Shown here: in pieces, positions 1 to 5,585 of the stretch
Layout: the number at the start of each line of letters is the position of its first letter
Numbering within the stretch: the first letter of the stretch is position 1
Assembly: GCA_947575475.1 (NCBI GenBank)
Contig: CANPNN010000074.1
Location: 1 to 6,552 of the forward strand
Reading direction: 5' to 3'
DNA: 6,552 bases
DNA from: an uncultured Pseudoflavonifractor sp.
Lineage (GTDB): Bacteria > Bacillota_A > Clostridia > Oscillospirales > Oscillospiraceae
Notes under the pieces: generated by a model
Told to the model about the DNA's origin: nothing
Databases searched by the model: none
What the model saw: only the letters and a program-made list of their open reading frames with translations
Made by a program: the position numbers and the translations under genes

Positions 1-3
1 CTG

Positions 4-472
4 CTAAGGATCCCAAAACACCTGAAAGTTCAGAATTTCGCCAAATCCCGCAGCTTCACGCAGTTTGCCTCATAACCCCGGTGATCCTTGAGGGCATAGG
101 TCTGCAATTCCACCACCGTCCCGTCCACCGCGACGGTCCGGACCTGCTCCCAGACCGGGCAGGAAAGGTCCAGATCTCCTCATAAGCCAGCTTCGCGACA
201 AGGTTTTTCTCCCCGTCCGGCAGGCCATACCCCTTCTCTGTTTGCACCTTGAACAGGCCGTTATAAGGCTCCACATCCCAATAGGTATCGGGTCGAAACA
301 CCTCCACCCCATTCCGGTCCAAAAGGCCCCGGCACGTCTGGATATAGCCGTCCGCCCTGAAATCCAGATAGTCAAAATCCTCCGGCAACGCCCGCTCCCC
401 ATTGAGGTCGATGCGGAAACTCTCCCCTCCAGGGTAACGGCGGCGGTCCTGGCCTGGGGCTAACCGTTTCAT
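4..472 (-). pseudogene. WG-repeat / stalk-domain protein, broken by two frameshifts
   Basis: The intact reading frame starts at an ATG at 472, preceded by a good AGGAGG site 8 nt upstream, 33 nt after the reductase gene. It runs through degenerate WG-repeat-like sequence (GLLDRNGVEVF, then YWDVEPYNGLFKV) to about position 170. There the natural continuation moves to another frame, which reads WEQVRTVAVDGTVVELQTYALKD and then NCVKLRDLAKF before a stop at 30-32. That piece matches the stalk (copper amine oxidase N-terminal-like) domain pattern of VDGxxV, Y, KLRDLA. A second shift of the same sense near 36 would extend it to ILNFQVFWDP and a stop at 4-6; FxVxWD is typical for this domain. Restoring one base at each point gives one continuous 156-codon frame. 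Such proteins are usually of unknown function, often cell-surface associated; no signal peptide is visible here. It may be a true pseudogene or carry two homopolymer sequencing errors (CC for CCC, AAA for AAAA). Confidence 0.6.
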
Positions 473-505
473 CAGTATGGCCTCCTACTCTGCAAAATCC
501 AAGAA

Positions 506-1660
506 TCAGTTCGCCCTGAACAGCTCCGCCGTCCTCTCCATCCGCTGGGCGATCTTCACCCCGAAGGGGCAGCGGCTCTCGCAGCCCTTGCAGCCGATGC
601 ACTCGTCCGCGTGGTGGGCCAGGGCCAGGTAGTGGGCCCGGACCGTGGCGGGGACCTCCGGCTGCATGGTCGCCAGGTCGTAATACTTGTTCACCATGGC
701 GATGTCAATGTCCACTGGACAGGGCTTGCAGTGGCCGCAGTAGGTGCACTCCCCCTGGACGAAGGTGTGCCGGGGGGCTCCGGCCAGGACCTGGGCGTAA
801 TTTCTCTCCTCGTCGGTGGCCGTCTCGTAGGCCACGGCCTCTGCCACCTGCTCCGGGGTGTCGTACCCCGCCATCACCGCCGCCACCCCGGGCCGGGTCA
901 GGCAGTAGTGGATACACTGCACCGGAGTCAGCGCCACTCCAAAGGGGGACATCTTGGCGTCAAAAAGCCGTCCCCCGGCGTAGGGCTTCATCACCGTAAT
1001 GCCCACGTCGTTCTGCTCACAGAGCCGGTAGACCTCGGCCCGCTGGGGGTCAATGCCTCCCAGGCCATCCTGATAGTTCTCCCAGTCAAAATAGGTATCC
1101 AGATCATCCACAGGGGGGTGCATATCGAAGGCCGGGTTCACGCTGAACAGGACCATCTCCACCACCCCGCTCTCCACCGCCCTCTTCACCATGGCGGGAT
1201 TGTGGGTGGACATGCCGATGTGGCGAATGGTCCCCTTCTCCTTCAGTCCCTTCACATAGTCCAGATAGGGGCTGTAGAAAGCCTTCTCCCAGTCCTCCTC
1301 CGTGTCCACAAAATGGATCATGCCCAGATCGATGTAGTCAGTCTGAAGCCGGGTGAGAAGGTCCTGAAAGGCCTCCTCACACCGATCCACATCCCGGGAG
1401 CGGACATACTGCCCTCCCTGCCAGGTGGAACCGATATGACCCTGGATAAACCACTTCTCCCGGCAGCCGACCAGGGCCTTGCCGATGTTGGAACGGACAT
1501 TGGGCTCACTCATCCAACAGTCCAGGATGTTGATCCCCAGCTCCTCCGCCCGGCGGATCACCGCCGCGCATTCCTCCGTATTGTGCCGCTCCAGCCACTC
1601 GCCCCCCAAGCCGATCTCGCTGACCATCAGCCCGGTCTTTCCCAATCTGCGGTAATTCAT
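506..1660 (-). CDS. Aldo/keto reductase with C-terminal 2x[4Fe-4S] ferredoxin domain
   Basis: A cytoplasmic 384-residue protein. Residues 1-285 form the aldo/keto reductase TIM barrel: an N-terminal YRRLGKTGLMVSEIGLGG strand, then LQTDYIDLGMIH and a late VMKPYAGGRLF segment. Residues 300-366 carry two cysteine motifs, C305/C308/C311/C314 followed by P and C354/C357/C360/C364 followed by P, as in the ferredoxin-like tail of clostridial iron-sulfur aldo/keto reductases. By family knowledge the barrel binds a nicotinamide cofactor and reduces carbonyls, and the tail would hold two [4Fe-4S] clusters; the substrate is unknown. Of the usual Asp-Tyr-Lys-His tetrad, Asp47 and His116 are present, but the Tyr position reads SEPN and the Lys position reads FIQGH, so chemistry may differ from classical members. 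The ATG at 1660 has a GGGGAG site 7 nt upstream. It lies 20 nt after the upstream membrane-protein gene, so they are probably co-transcribed. Confidence 0.9.
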   Translation of the reverse strand: MNYRRLGKTGLMVSEIGLGGEWLERHNTEECAAVIRRAEELGINILDCWMSEPNVRSNIGKALVGCREKWFIQGHIGSTWQGGQYVRSRDVDRCEEAFQDLLTRLQTDYIDLGMIHFVDTEEDWEKAFYSPYLDYVKGLKEKGTIRHIGMSTHNPAMVKRAVESGVVEMVLFSVNPAFDMHPPVDDLDTYFDWENYQDGLGGIDPQRAEVYRLCEQNDVGITVMKPYAGGRLFDAKMSPFGVALTPVQCIHYCLTRPGVAAVMAGYDTPEQVAEAVAYETATDEERNYAQVLAGAPRHTFVQGECTYCGHCKPCPVDIDIAMVNKYYDLATMQPEVPATVRAHYLALAHHADECIGCKGCESRCPFGVKIAQRMERTAELFRAN

Positions 1661-1680
1661 AAGCTGTCTCCCCTGTCTTT

Positions 1681-2145
1681 TTATAGTATACTGCTCTCAA
1701 AGGGCACCTGCCGCTCTTGAAGCGTTGTCAGAAATAAACCCAGGTTCATCATCGTGTCGTCCAGCTCAAAAATTTTCTTTTTTCCAATATATACCCGGTA
1801 GCTCCATATTCCGCCCCTTCCCCGGTGGACGGCCACCTTCGTTATTTCACGGATATCATAGGTTTTTGGCGGGGCAAACGGAAAATACCGCGTAACCATC
1901 CCATCATCCACGACAAACTTTGTCCGTACGATATCGCAGATCGTATGAATGACGGCCAGTGTGCCAAAGGCAAAAAAGCCATACGCCATAACATAGGAGG
2001 CCATCCCCTCCTTCCGGGAGGAAAAAATCATATAGGCCATAAAGAGCCACCAGCAGCCAAAAAAGAGCCCTCCAACGGCCTTTATATTTTTGTGGGGATA
2101 CATCTGATATTCTTCGGGCTCCTGTTTCCTCGGTCCTGTACACAT
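1681..2145 (-). CDS. Small membrane protein with two TM helices and a PH-like C-terminal domain
   Basis: A 154-residue protein I do not recognise by name. A charged N-terminus (about 1-20) is followed by two hydrophobic segments (about 22-41 and 49-70, the first rich in aromatic residues) and a soluble tail (about 73-154) of short beta-like strands ending in an amphipathic helix (MMNLGLFLTTLQERQ). The tail, with the pattern VTRYFPF, YDIREITKVAV, YRVYIGKKKIFELDD, resembles bacterial PH-like domains attached to membrane proteins; that assignment is inference. I chose the ATG at 2145 because GGAGGG lies 5 nt upstream; a TTG at 2160 would extend the protein by five codons but overlaps that site. 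Base composition is visibly more AT-rich than in the reductase gene downstream. It is the first gene of a likely three-gene minus-strand unit. I see no clear promoter of its own, so it may depend on transcription from the tRNA side. Confidence 0.7.
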   Translation of the reverse strand: MCTGPRKQEPEEYQMYPHKNIKAVGGLFFGCWWLFMAYMIFSSRKEGMASYVMAYGFFAFGTLAVIHTICDIVRTKFVVDDGMVTRYFPFAPPKTYDIREITKVAVHRGRGGIWSYRVYIGKKKIFELDDTMMNLGLFLTTLQERQVPFESSIL

Positions 2146-2180
2146 AACCGCCCTCCACAAGTCCTTGACCTTGTCCTTTC

Positions 2181-2212
2181 TCCGCCTGAAGCCGCCCTCC
2201 GCTTCGGGCGGA
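2181..2212. repeat. GC-rich inverted repeat (12-bp stem, 8-nt loop)
   Basis: TCCGCCTGAAGC at 2181-2192 pairs with GCTTCGGGCGGA at 2201-2212, with one G-T wobble and an 8-base loop. Neither strand has a U-tract after the stem, so it is not a classical intrinsic terminator. It lies in the leader of the minus-strand membrane-protein gene, 36 nt before its ATG, and next to the tandem hairpin repeats, to which it has no clear sequence relationship. Confidence 0.55.
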
Positions 2213-2220
2213 AAGCGAAA

Positions 2221-2276
2221 AAATTCCCATCATAGCGCAGTTTTCGGCGAAGCCGAAAAGGTCGCGGTGATGGAAT
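2221..2276. repeat. Hairpin repeat, copy 1
   Basis: An outer stem (2223-2232 with 2268-2276, one bulged C) encloses a perfect 8-bp inner hairpin, TTTTCGGC-GAA-GCCGAAAA at 2241-2259. The left half, AAATTCCCATCATAG followed by a variable base and GCAGTTTTCG, is shared with copy 2 about 109 bp away in the same orientation. Read on the minus strand, the structure is followed by a T-run (GGGAATTTTTTCGC), so it could stop transcription coming from the tRNA. Confidence 0.75.
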
Positions 2277-2327
2277 GCCTTTATGGGGCCTCCGTAAAAG
2301 CGGCCCTCAGCTTTTGTGGGGAAACAA

Positions 2328-2390
2328 AGAAATTCCCATCATAGTGCAGTTTTCGCCGCAGGCGGAAACGGAACGGTGATGGGAATTTCT
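2328..2390. repeat. Hairpin repeat, copy 2; possible terminator of tRNA-Leu
   Basis: A perfect 14-bp terminal inverted repeat (AGAAATTCCCATCA at 2328-2341 against 2377-2390) encloses an inner hairpin with a 9-bp stem, 2349-2357 with 2361-2369, and a GCA loop. It begins 4 nt beyond the CCA end of the tRNA. On the minus strand the long stem is followed by a T-rich stretch (TTTCTTTGTTTCC), which fits an intrinsic terminator for the tRNA transcript. The same unit occurs as copy 1, so it may be a small dispersed chromosomal repeat that serves as a terminator here. Confidence 0.8.
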
Positions 2391-2394
2391 GAGC

Positions 2395-2482
2395 TGGTGC
2401 CGGTGGTGGGACTCGAACCCACACGGGGGATTAGCCCAACGGATTTTGAGTCCGTCACGTCTACCAATTCCATCACACCGGC
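2395..2482 (-). tRNA. tRNA-Leu (anticodon CAA), CCA encoded
   Basis: An 88-nt class II tRNA that decodes UUG codons. The acceptor GCCGGTG (2476-2482) pairs with CACCGGC (2399-2405), followed by discriminator A and an encoded CCA at 2395-2397. The anticodon arm is ACGGA-CTCAAAA-TCCGT, giving anticodon CAA. The long variable arm (TGGGC-TAAT-CCCCC region) marks the leucine class, and the T arm is GTGGG-TTCGAGT-CCCAC. The D arm contains GGAATTGGTAGAC, typical of bacterial tRNA-Leu. It stands alone, divergent from ylxM. Confidence 0.97.
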
Positions 2483-2503
2483 ATATTCTCTTGTCAGGTA
2501 TGT

Positions 2504-2552
2504 ATTATACTAGGTTTTTCCTCTCTTGGCAAGGCAAATTTTTTCTTTTTTT
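2504..2552 (-). promoter_or_regulatory. tRNA-Leu promoter with UP-like A-tract
   Basis: On the minus strand, TTGCCA (2527-2532) and a perfect TATAAT (2504-2509) are separated by 17 bp, putting the start near 2497, about 15 nt before the mature tRNA 5' end. Immediately upstream of the -35 is an A/T tract, 2536-2552, reading AAAAAAAGAAAAAATTT on that strand. It is placed as an UP element would be, as expected for a strong stable-RNA promoter. Confidence 0.85.
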
Positions 2553-2575
2553 CCACCCATGATGCAGTTTTTCTC

Positions 2576-2604
2576 TTGACAAGCGACACAAAATGTTGTA
2601 TCAT
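2576..2604 (+). promoter_or_regulatory. Sigma-A type promoter for the ylxM-ffh transcript
   Basis: A consensus TTGACA (2576-2581) and TATCAT (2599-2604) are separated by exactly 17 bp. The start would fall near 2611, giving a leader of about 49 nt before ylxM. It is the only convincing plus-strand promoter in the window and probably drives ylxM through khpA. Confidence 0.85.
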
Positions 2605-2609
2605 TATTT

Positions 2610-2637
2610 CATTGTAAAGTTATAAAGCTTTACAATG
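2610..2637. promoter_or_regulatory. Perfect 10-bp inverted repeat at the ylxM transcript start (operator or 5' hairpin)
   Basis: CATTGTAAAG (2610-2619) and CTTTACAATG (2628-2637) are perfect inverted repeats around an 8-base centre. The element begins 5 bp after the -10 hexamer and covers the expected start site and early leader, ending 13 nt before the ribosome binding site. The position suits a repressor operator, and the RNA would also fold into a 5' stem-loop. The binding factor, if any, is unknown. Confidence 0.65.
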
Positions 2638-2659
2638 CACTTCCAAAGGAGGGAGCCAC

Positions 2660-3028
2660 GTGAAAAACCAGGCCTACCGTATGGCGCTGCTGTACGATTT
2701 CTACGGCGATACGCTCACCGACCGGCAGAAGGAATTTTACGATCTTTACTACAACGAGGATCTCTCCCTCTCTGAGATCGCCGAAAATTACGGCATCTCC
2801 CGACAGGGGGTTCGGGACGTGATCGTCCGGGCCGAGGCCGCCCTTACCGAGTTGGAGGACAAAACAGGTATCATCCGCCGCTTCCATGTGATGCAGGATC
2901 AACTCAAAGACCTCCTCTCCAGCGTGGAGGCCATTCGCAAACGCAACGACCAGCTCTATCAGGACAGCGAGATCGAGACATTGACCGAAAGCATCTCCTC
3001 TGTGCTGGAAACGCTGAAGCAGGAGTGA
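2660..3028 (+). CDS. ylxM: YlxM, SRP-associated helix-turn-helix protein (UPF0122)
   Basis: A 122-residue cytoplasmic protein of the YlxM/p13 family, which resembles sigma factor region 4. In streptococci a homologue binds the signal recognition particle and modulates its GTPase cycle. The N-terminal half carries the conserved block LLYDFYGDTLTDRQKEFYDL and a helix-turn-helix (LSLSEIAENYGISRQGVRDVI, about 34-55); the rest is an alpha-helical, probably coiled tail. The start is a GTG at 2660 with AGGAGGG about 7 nt upstream. ffh follows after only 4 nt, the classic arrangement in Firmicutes, so the two are surely co-transcribed. Length is normal for the family. Confidence 0.96.
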   Translation: MKNQAYRMALLYDFYGDTLTDRQKEFYDLYYNEDLSLSEIAENYGISRQGVRDVIVRAEAALTELEDKTGIIRRFHVMQDQLKDLLSSVEAIRKRNDQLYQDSEIETLTESISSVLETLKQE

Positions 3029-3032
3029 CCCC

Positions 3033-4403
3033 ATGGCCTTTGAGGGATTGACCGAAAAGCTGAATAACGCATTCAAGCGGCTCCGGGGCAAGGGTCGTCT
3101 TACCGAGGCCGACGTAAAGGAGGCTATGCGGGAGATCCGCATGGCTCTGCTGGAGGCCGACGTGAGCTACAAGGTCGTAAAAGACTTTGTAGCCAGAGTA
3201 TCAGAGCGGGCCGTTGGGACCGATGTGCTGGAGTCCCTCTCCCCCGCCCAGATGATCGTGAAGATCGTCAATGAGGAGCTTACCTCCCTCATGGGAGGGG
3301 AGGACGCCAAATTGGCCATCTCCTCCAAGCCCCCCACCGTCATCATGATGGTGGGCCTTCAGGGGGCGGGCAAGACCACCAACTCCGCCAAGCTGGCGGG
3401 CCTGATGAAGAAGCAGGGCAAGCGGCCTCTCCTTGCCGCCTGCGACGTATACCGCCCCGCCGCCATTCAGCAGTTGGAGGTGGTAGGCTCTCAGTTGGAT
3501 ATCCCCGTGTTCCAGATGGGACAGGTGGATCCGGTGGACATCGCCAAGGCTGCCGTGGAGCACGCAAAAAAGCATGGCAGCGACCTGGTTTTTCTGGATA
3601 CTGCAGGGCGGCTCCACGTGGATGAGGAGCTGATGATAGAGCTCCAGGACATCAAAAACGCGGTAGACCCTGACGAGATCCTTCTGGTGGTAGACGCCAT
3701 GATCGGCCAGGATGCGGTAAACGCCGCCAAAGCCTTTGACGACGCACTGGATCTCACCGGCGTGATGCTCACCAAGTTGGACGGCGACGCCCGGGGCGGC
3801 GCGGCCCTATCCATTAAGGCCGTGACCGGAAAACCCATCAAGTTTGTGGGCACCGGCGAAAAGCTGGACCAGGTGGAGATCTTCCACCCCGACCGGATGG
3901 CGGGACGGATCCTGGGCATGGGCGACATTCTCTCCCTCATTGAAAAGGCCCAGGAGAATTTCGACCAGAAAAAGGCCATGGAACTGCAGGAAAAACTCCG
4001 GAAGAACAAATTTACTCTTACCGACCTCTACGACCAGTTAGTCCAAATGAAGAATATGGGCTCCCTCAGCGACATTGCCGGAATGCTTCCCGGGGTGGAC
4101 GCCAAGGCCCTGGAGGGGGCCAGTCTGGACAATTCCGCTCTTGGCCGCACCGAGGCCATTATCCTGTCCATGACCCCCGCAGAACGGGAGGAACCCGATT
4201 TGCTGAACAACAGCCGGAAGAAGCGGATCGCCGCCGGCGCCGGGGTCCAGGTAGTGGATGTGAACCGTCTTTTGAAGCAGTTCGAAGCCATGCGCCAGCT
4301 CACCAAACAGATAAACGATCCCCGGATGCGAAAGCTGGCCAAAAAGGGTCGTCTGCCCGGCATGGGCGGCGGCAGAGGGATGCGGCGCGGCTTCCCCTTC
4401 TGA
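3033..4403 (+). CDS. ffh: Signal recognition particle protein Ffh (SRP54), GTPase
   Basis: The protein subunit of the signal recognition particle. It binds 4.5S/6S RNA and signal sequences of nascent membrane and secreted proteins, and docks with the receptor FtsY by mutual GTP hydrolysis. At 456 residues it is full length. The helical N domain (1-90) is followed by the G domain with GLQGAGKTT (108-116), DVYRP (138-142), DTAGR (189-193), TKLD (247-250) and GTGE (273-276). The M domain (about 300-440) is rich in methionine and contains the RNA-binding segment around RKKRIAAGAG (395-404), ending in a Gly/Arg/Met-rich tail. Its ATG at 3033 has an AGGAG site overlapping the end of ylxM, suggesting coupled translation. 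No key residue is missing. Confidence 0.99.
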   Translation: MAFEGLTEKLNNAFKRLRGKGRLTEADVKEAMREIRMALLEADVSYKVVKDFVARVSERAVGTDVLESLSPAQMIVKIVNEELTSLMGGEDAKLAISSKPPTVIMMVGLQGAGKTTNSAKLAGLMKKQGKRPLLAACDVYRPAAIQQLEVVGSQLDIPVFQMGQVDPVDIAKAAVEHAKKHGSDLVFLDTAGRLHVDEELMIELQDIKNAVDPDEILLVVDAMIGQDAVNAAKAFDDALDLTGVMLTKLDGDARGGAALSIKAVTGKPIKFVGTGEKLDQVEIFHPDRMAGRILGMGDILSLIEKAQENFDQKKAMELQEKLRKNKFTLTDLYDQLVQMKNMGSLSDIAGMLPGVDAKALEGASLDNSALGRTEAIILSMTPAEREEPDLLNNSRKKRIAAGAGVQVVDVNRLLKQFEAMRQLTKQINDPRMRKLAKKGRLPGMGGGRGMRRGFPF

Positions 4404-4498
4404 GTGGCAAGCGCCTGCGCCGTCTCAAGAATCGTTGGCAAGCATCCTCTGCGATGTTTCCAGATATTTGAACGACATTCTTTATGGAGGTGAAAATA

Positions 4499-4738
4499 AT
4501 GGTCAAAATTCGTCTGCGCCGTATGGGCGCTAAGAAGGCTCCCTTCTACCGCATCGTGGTGGCTGATTCCCGCTACCCCCGTGACGGACGGTTTATCGAG
4601 GAGATCGGCACTTACGATCCCACCGCCGAACCCGCCCAGCTGAAGGTGGACGCCGAGCGCGCCCAGGCCTGGATCAAGACCGGCGCTCAGCCCACCGAGA
4701 CGGTGAAGGCTCTGCTGAAAAAAGCCGGCGCTATCTAA
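4499..4738 (+). CDS. rpsP: 30S ribosomal protein bS16
   Basis: A 79-residue ribosomal protein of the small-subunit body that binds 16S rRNA and aids assembly. The sequence starts [20 protein letters not shown] and continues through [20 protein letters not shown] and [12 protein letters not shown], all family hallmarks. I chose the ATG at 4499 because the family begins at this Met and GGAGGTGA lies just upstream; an in-frame ATG at 4484 would place that site inside the gene. It lies 95 nt after ffh with no promoter or terminator I can support between, so it likely belongs to the same transcript. Confidence 0.98.
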   Translation: MVKIRLRRMGAKKAPFYRIVVADSRYPRDGRFIEEIGTYDPTAEPAQLKVDAERAQAWIKTGAQPTETVKALLKKAGAI

Positions 4739-4756
4739 GAGGGAGGAACACACCAG

Positions 4757-4987
4757 ATGAAAGAGCTCCTCACCTACATTGCCCAAAGCTTGGTGGACTA
4801 CCCCGACCAGGTGGTGGTAACTGAGCGGGAGGGCGACGGCGAGGTCCTTCTGGAGCTGCGGGTTGCCAGCGAGGACATGGGCAAGGTGATCGGCCGCCAG
4901 GGCCGCATCGCCAAGTGGATCCGTGTCCTCATGCGCTCCGTAGGCCAGCGGAAGGGGACCAGAGTCTCCGTGGACATCACCGACTGA
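4757..4987 (+). CDS. khpA: KH-domain RNA-binding protein KhpA (YlqC)
   Basis: A 76-residue single KH-domain protein. In Firmicutes, KhpA pairs with KhpB/EloR and binds RNA, affecting cell elongation and sRNA-linked regulation. The KH signature is GKVIGRQGRIAKWIR (about 42-56) with the GRQG loop that contacts RNA, flanked by the strands VVVTEREGDGEVLLELRV and GTRVSVDIT. The ATG at 4757 has a GGAGG site about 10 nt upstream. The gene sits 18 nt after rpsP, its conserved partner in this order, and is followed directly by an intrinsic terminator. Confidence 0.96.
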   Translation: MKELLTYIAQSLVDYPDQVVVTEREGDGEVLLELRVASEDMGKVIGRQGRIAKWIRVLMRSVGQRKGTRVSVDITD

Positions 4988-4997
4988 ATGGAGGAAG

Positions 4998-5023
4998 CGG
5001 CGGGGTAAGTCCCGCCGTTTTTT
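4998..5023 (+). terminator. Intrinsic terminator after khpA
   Basis: A perfect 7-bp GC stem, CGGCGGG (4998-5004) with CCCGCCG (5011-5017), has a short loop (GTAAGT, where G-T may also pair) and is followed at once by six T residues (5018-5023). It starts 10 nt after the khpA stop. It should end or attenuate the ylxM-ffh-rpsP-khpA transcript before rimM. Confidence 0.92.
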
Positions 5024-5081
5024 CTTATCTGCGCCCAAACAGACCTTTTGCGCTTCAACCACTTTTTCAGGGGGAAAACCC

Positions 5082-5585
5082 ATGAAACATCAATTTTTAG
5101 AGACAGGCCAGATCGTCAACACCCACGGGGTCAAAGGTGAGGTGAAGGTAGTTCCCTGGGCCGACAGCCCCGAATACCTCAAGCAGTTCCATACCTTCTA
5201 TCTGGAGGACAAGCCTTTGAAAGCCCTCTCTGTCCGGGTAGATAAGACCAATGTGCTCATCCGTTTCGACGGCGTGGACACGGTAGAGGCCGCCATGAAG
5301 CTAAAGGGCAAAACTCTGTCTGTCGCCCGTGCGGACGCCAAGCTGCCCCAGGGACGGCATTTCCTGGCCGACCTTATGGGACTGGATGTACTGAATGCCG
5401 CCACCGGGGAAAAGCTGGGTACAATAGAGGATATCCTCACCCCTCCGGCTCACAATGTCTATGTGGTGAAAGGCGGCGCCAAGGGATATATGATCCCTGC
5501 CGTCCCCGCCTTTGTGGCGGAGACCAATGTAGACCTGGGCTTTATCAGGGTAAATCTCATCGAGGGGCTGGAAACCGATGTATAG
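5082..5585 (+). CDS. rimM: Ribosome maturation factor RimM
   Basis: A 167-residue cytoplasmic factor that binds uS19 and helps 16S rRNA processing in the head of the 30S subunit. The N-terminal RimM domain (about 5-85) contains ETGQIVNTHGVKGEVKV and a DTVEAAMKLKGKTL segment. A PRC-barrel domain (about 92-165) contains HFLADLMGLDV, GTIEDILTPPAHNVYVV and YMIPAVPAFV. The ATG at 5082 follows AGGGGG. It lies 58 nt past the terminator after khpA, with no convincing promoter between, so expression may come from readthrough or an atypical promoter. Its end overlaps trmD by 8 nt. Confidence 0.97.
   Translation: MKHQFLETGQIVNTHGVKGEVKVVPWADSPEYLKQFHTFYLEDKPLKALSVRVDKTNVLIRFDGVDTVEAAMKLKGKTLSVARADAKLPQGRHFLADLMGLDVLNAATGEKLGTIEDILTPPAHNVYVVKGGAKGYMIPAVPAFVAETNVDLGFIRVNLIEGLETDV

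Noticed and set aside
1685..1690. TATACT on the minus strand just before the reductase gene, a possible -10
   Set aside because: No -35-like hexamer lies 16-18 bp upstream, and the motif is inside the end of the preceding co-directional gene.
611..1720. A 369-codon open frame on the plus strand opposite the reductase gene
   Set aside because: It is antisense to a clear gene with family motifs and cysteine clusters, has no ribosome binding site or domain, and reads as the long shadow frame expected in GC-rich coding DNA.
2221..2390. CRISPR-like or insertion-sequence reading of the two tandem repeats
   Set aside because: Only two imperfect copies with a 50-nt spacer, no cas genes, no transposase and no target duplication seen.
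2316..2513. A 65-codon plus-strand frame overlapping the tRNA
   Set aside because: It runs through the complement of tRNA-Leu and one hairpin repeat, with no supporting start signal.
4028..5083. A 351-codon minus-strand frame across ffh, rpsP and khpA
   Set aside because: It lies opposite three conserved genes and crosses the terminator; its low-complexity His/Leu/Gly composition is typical of a shadow frame.
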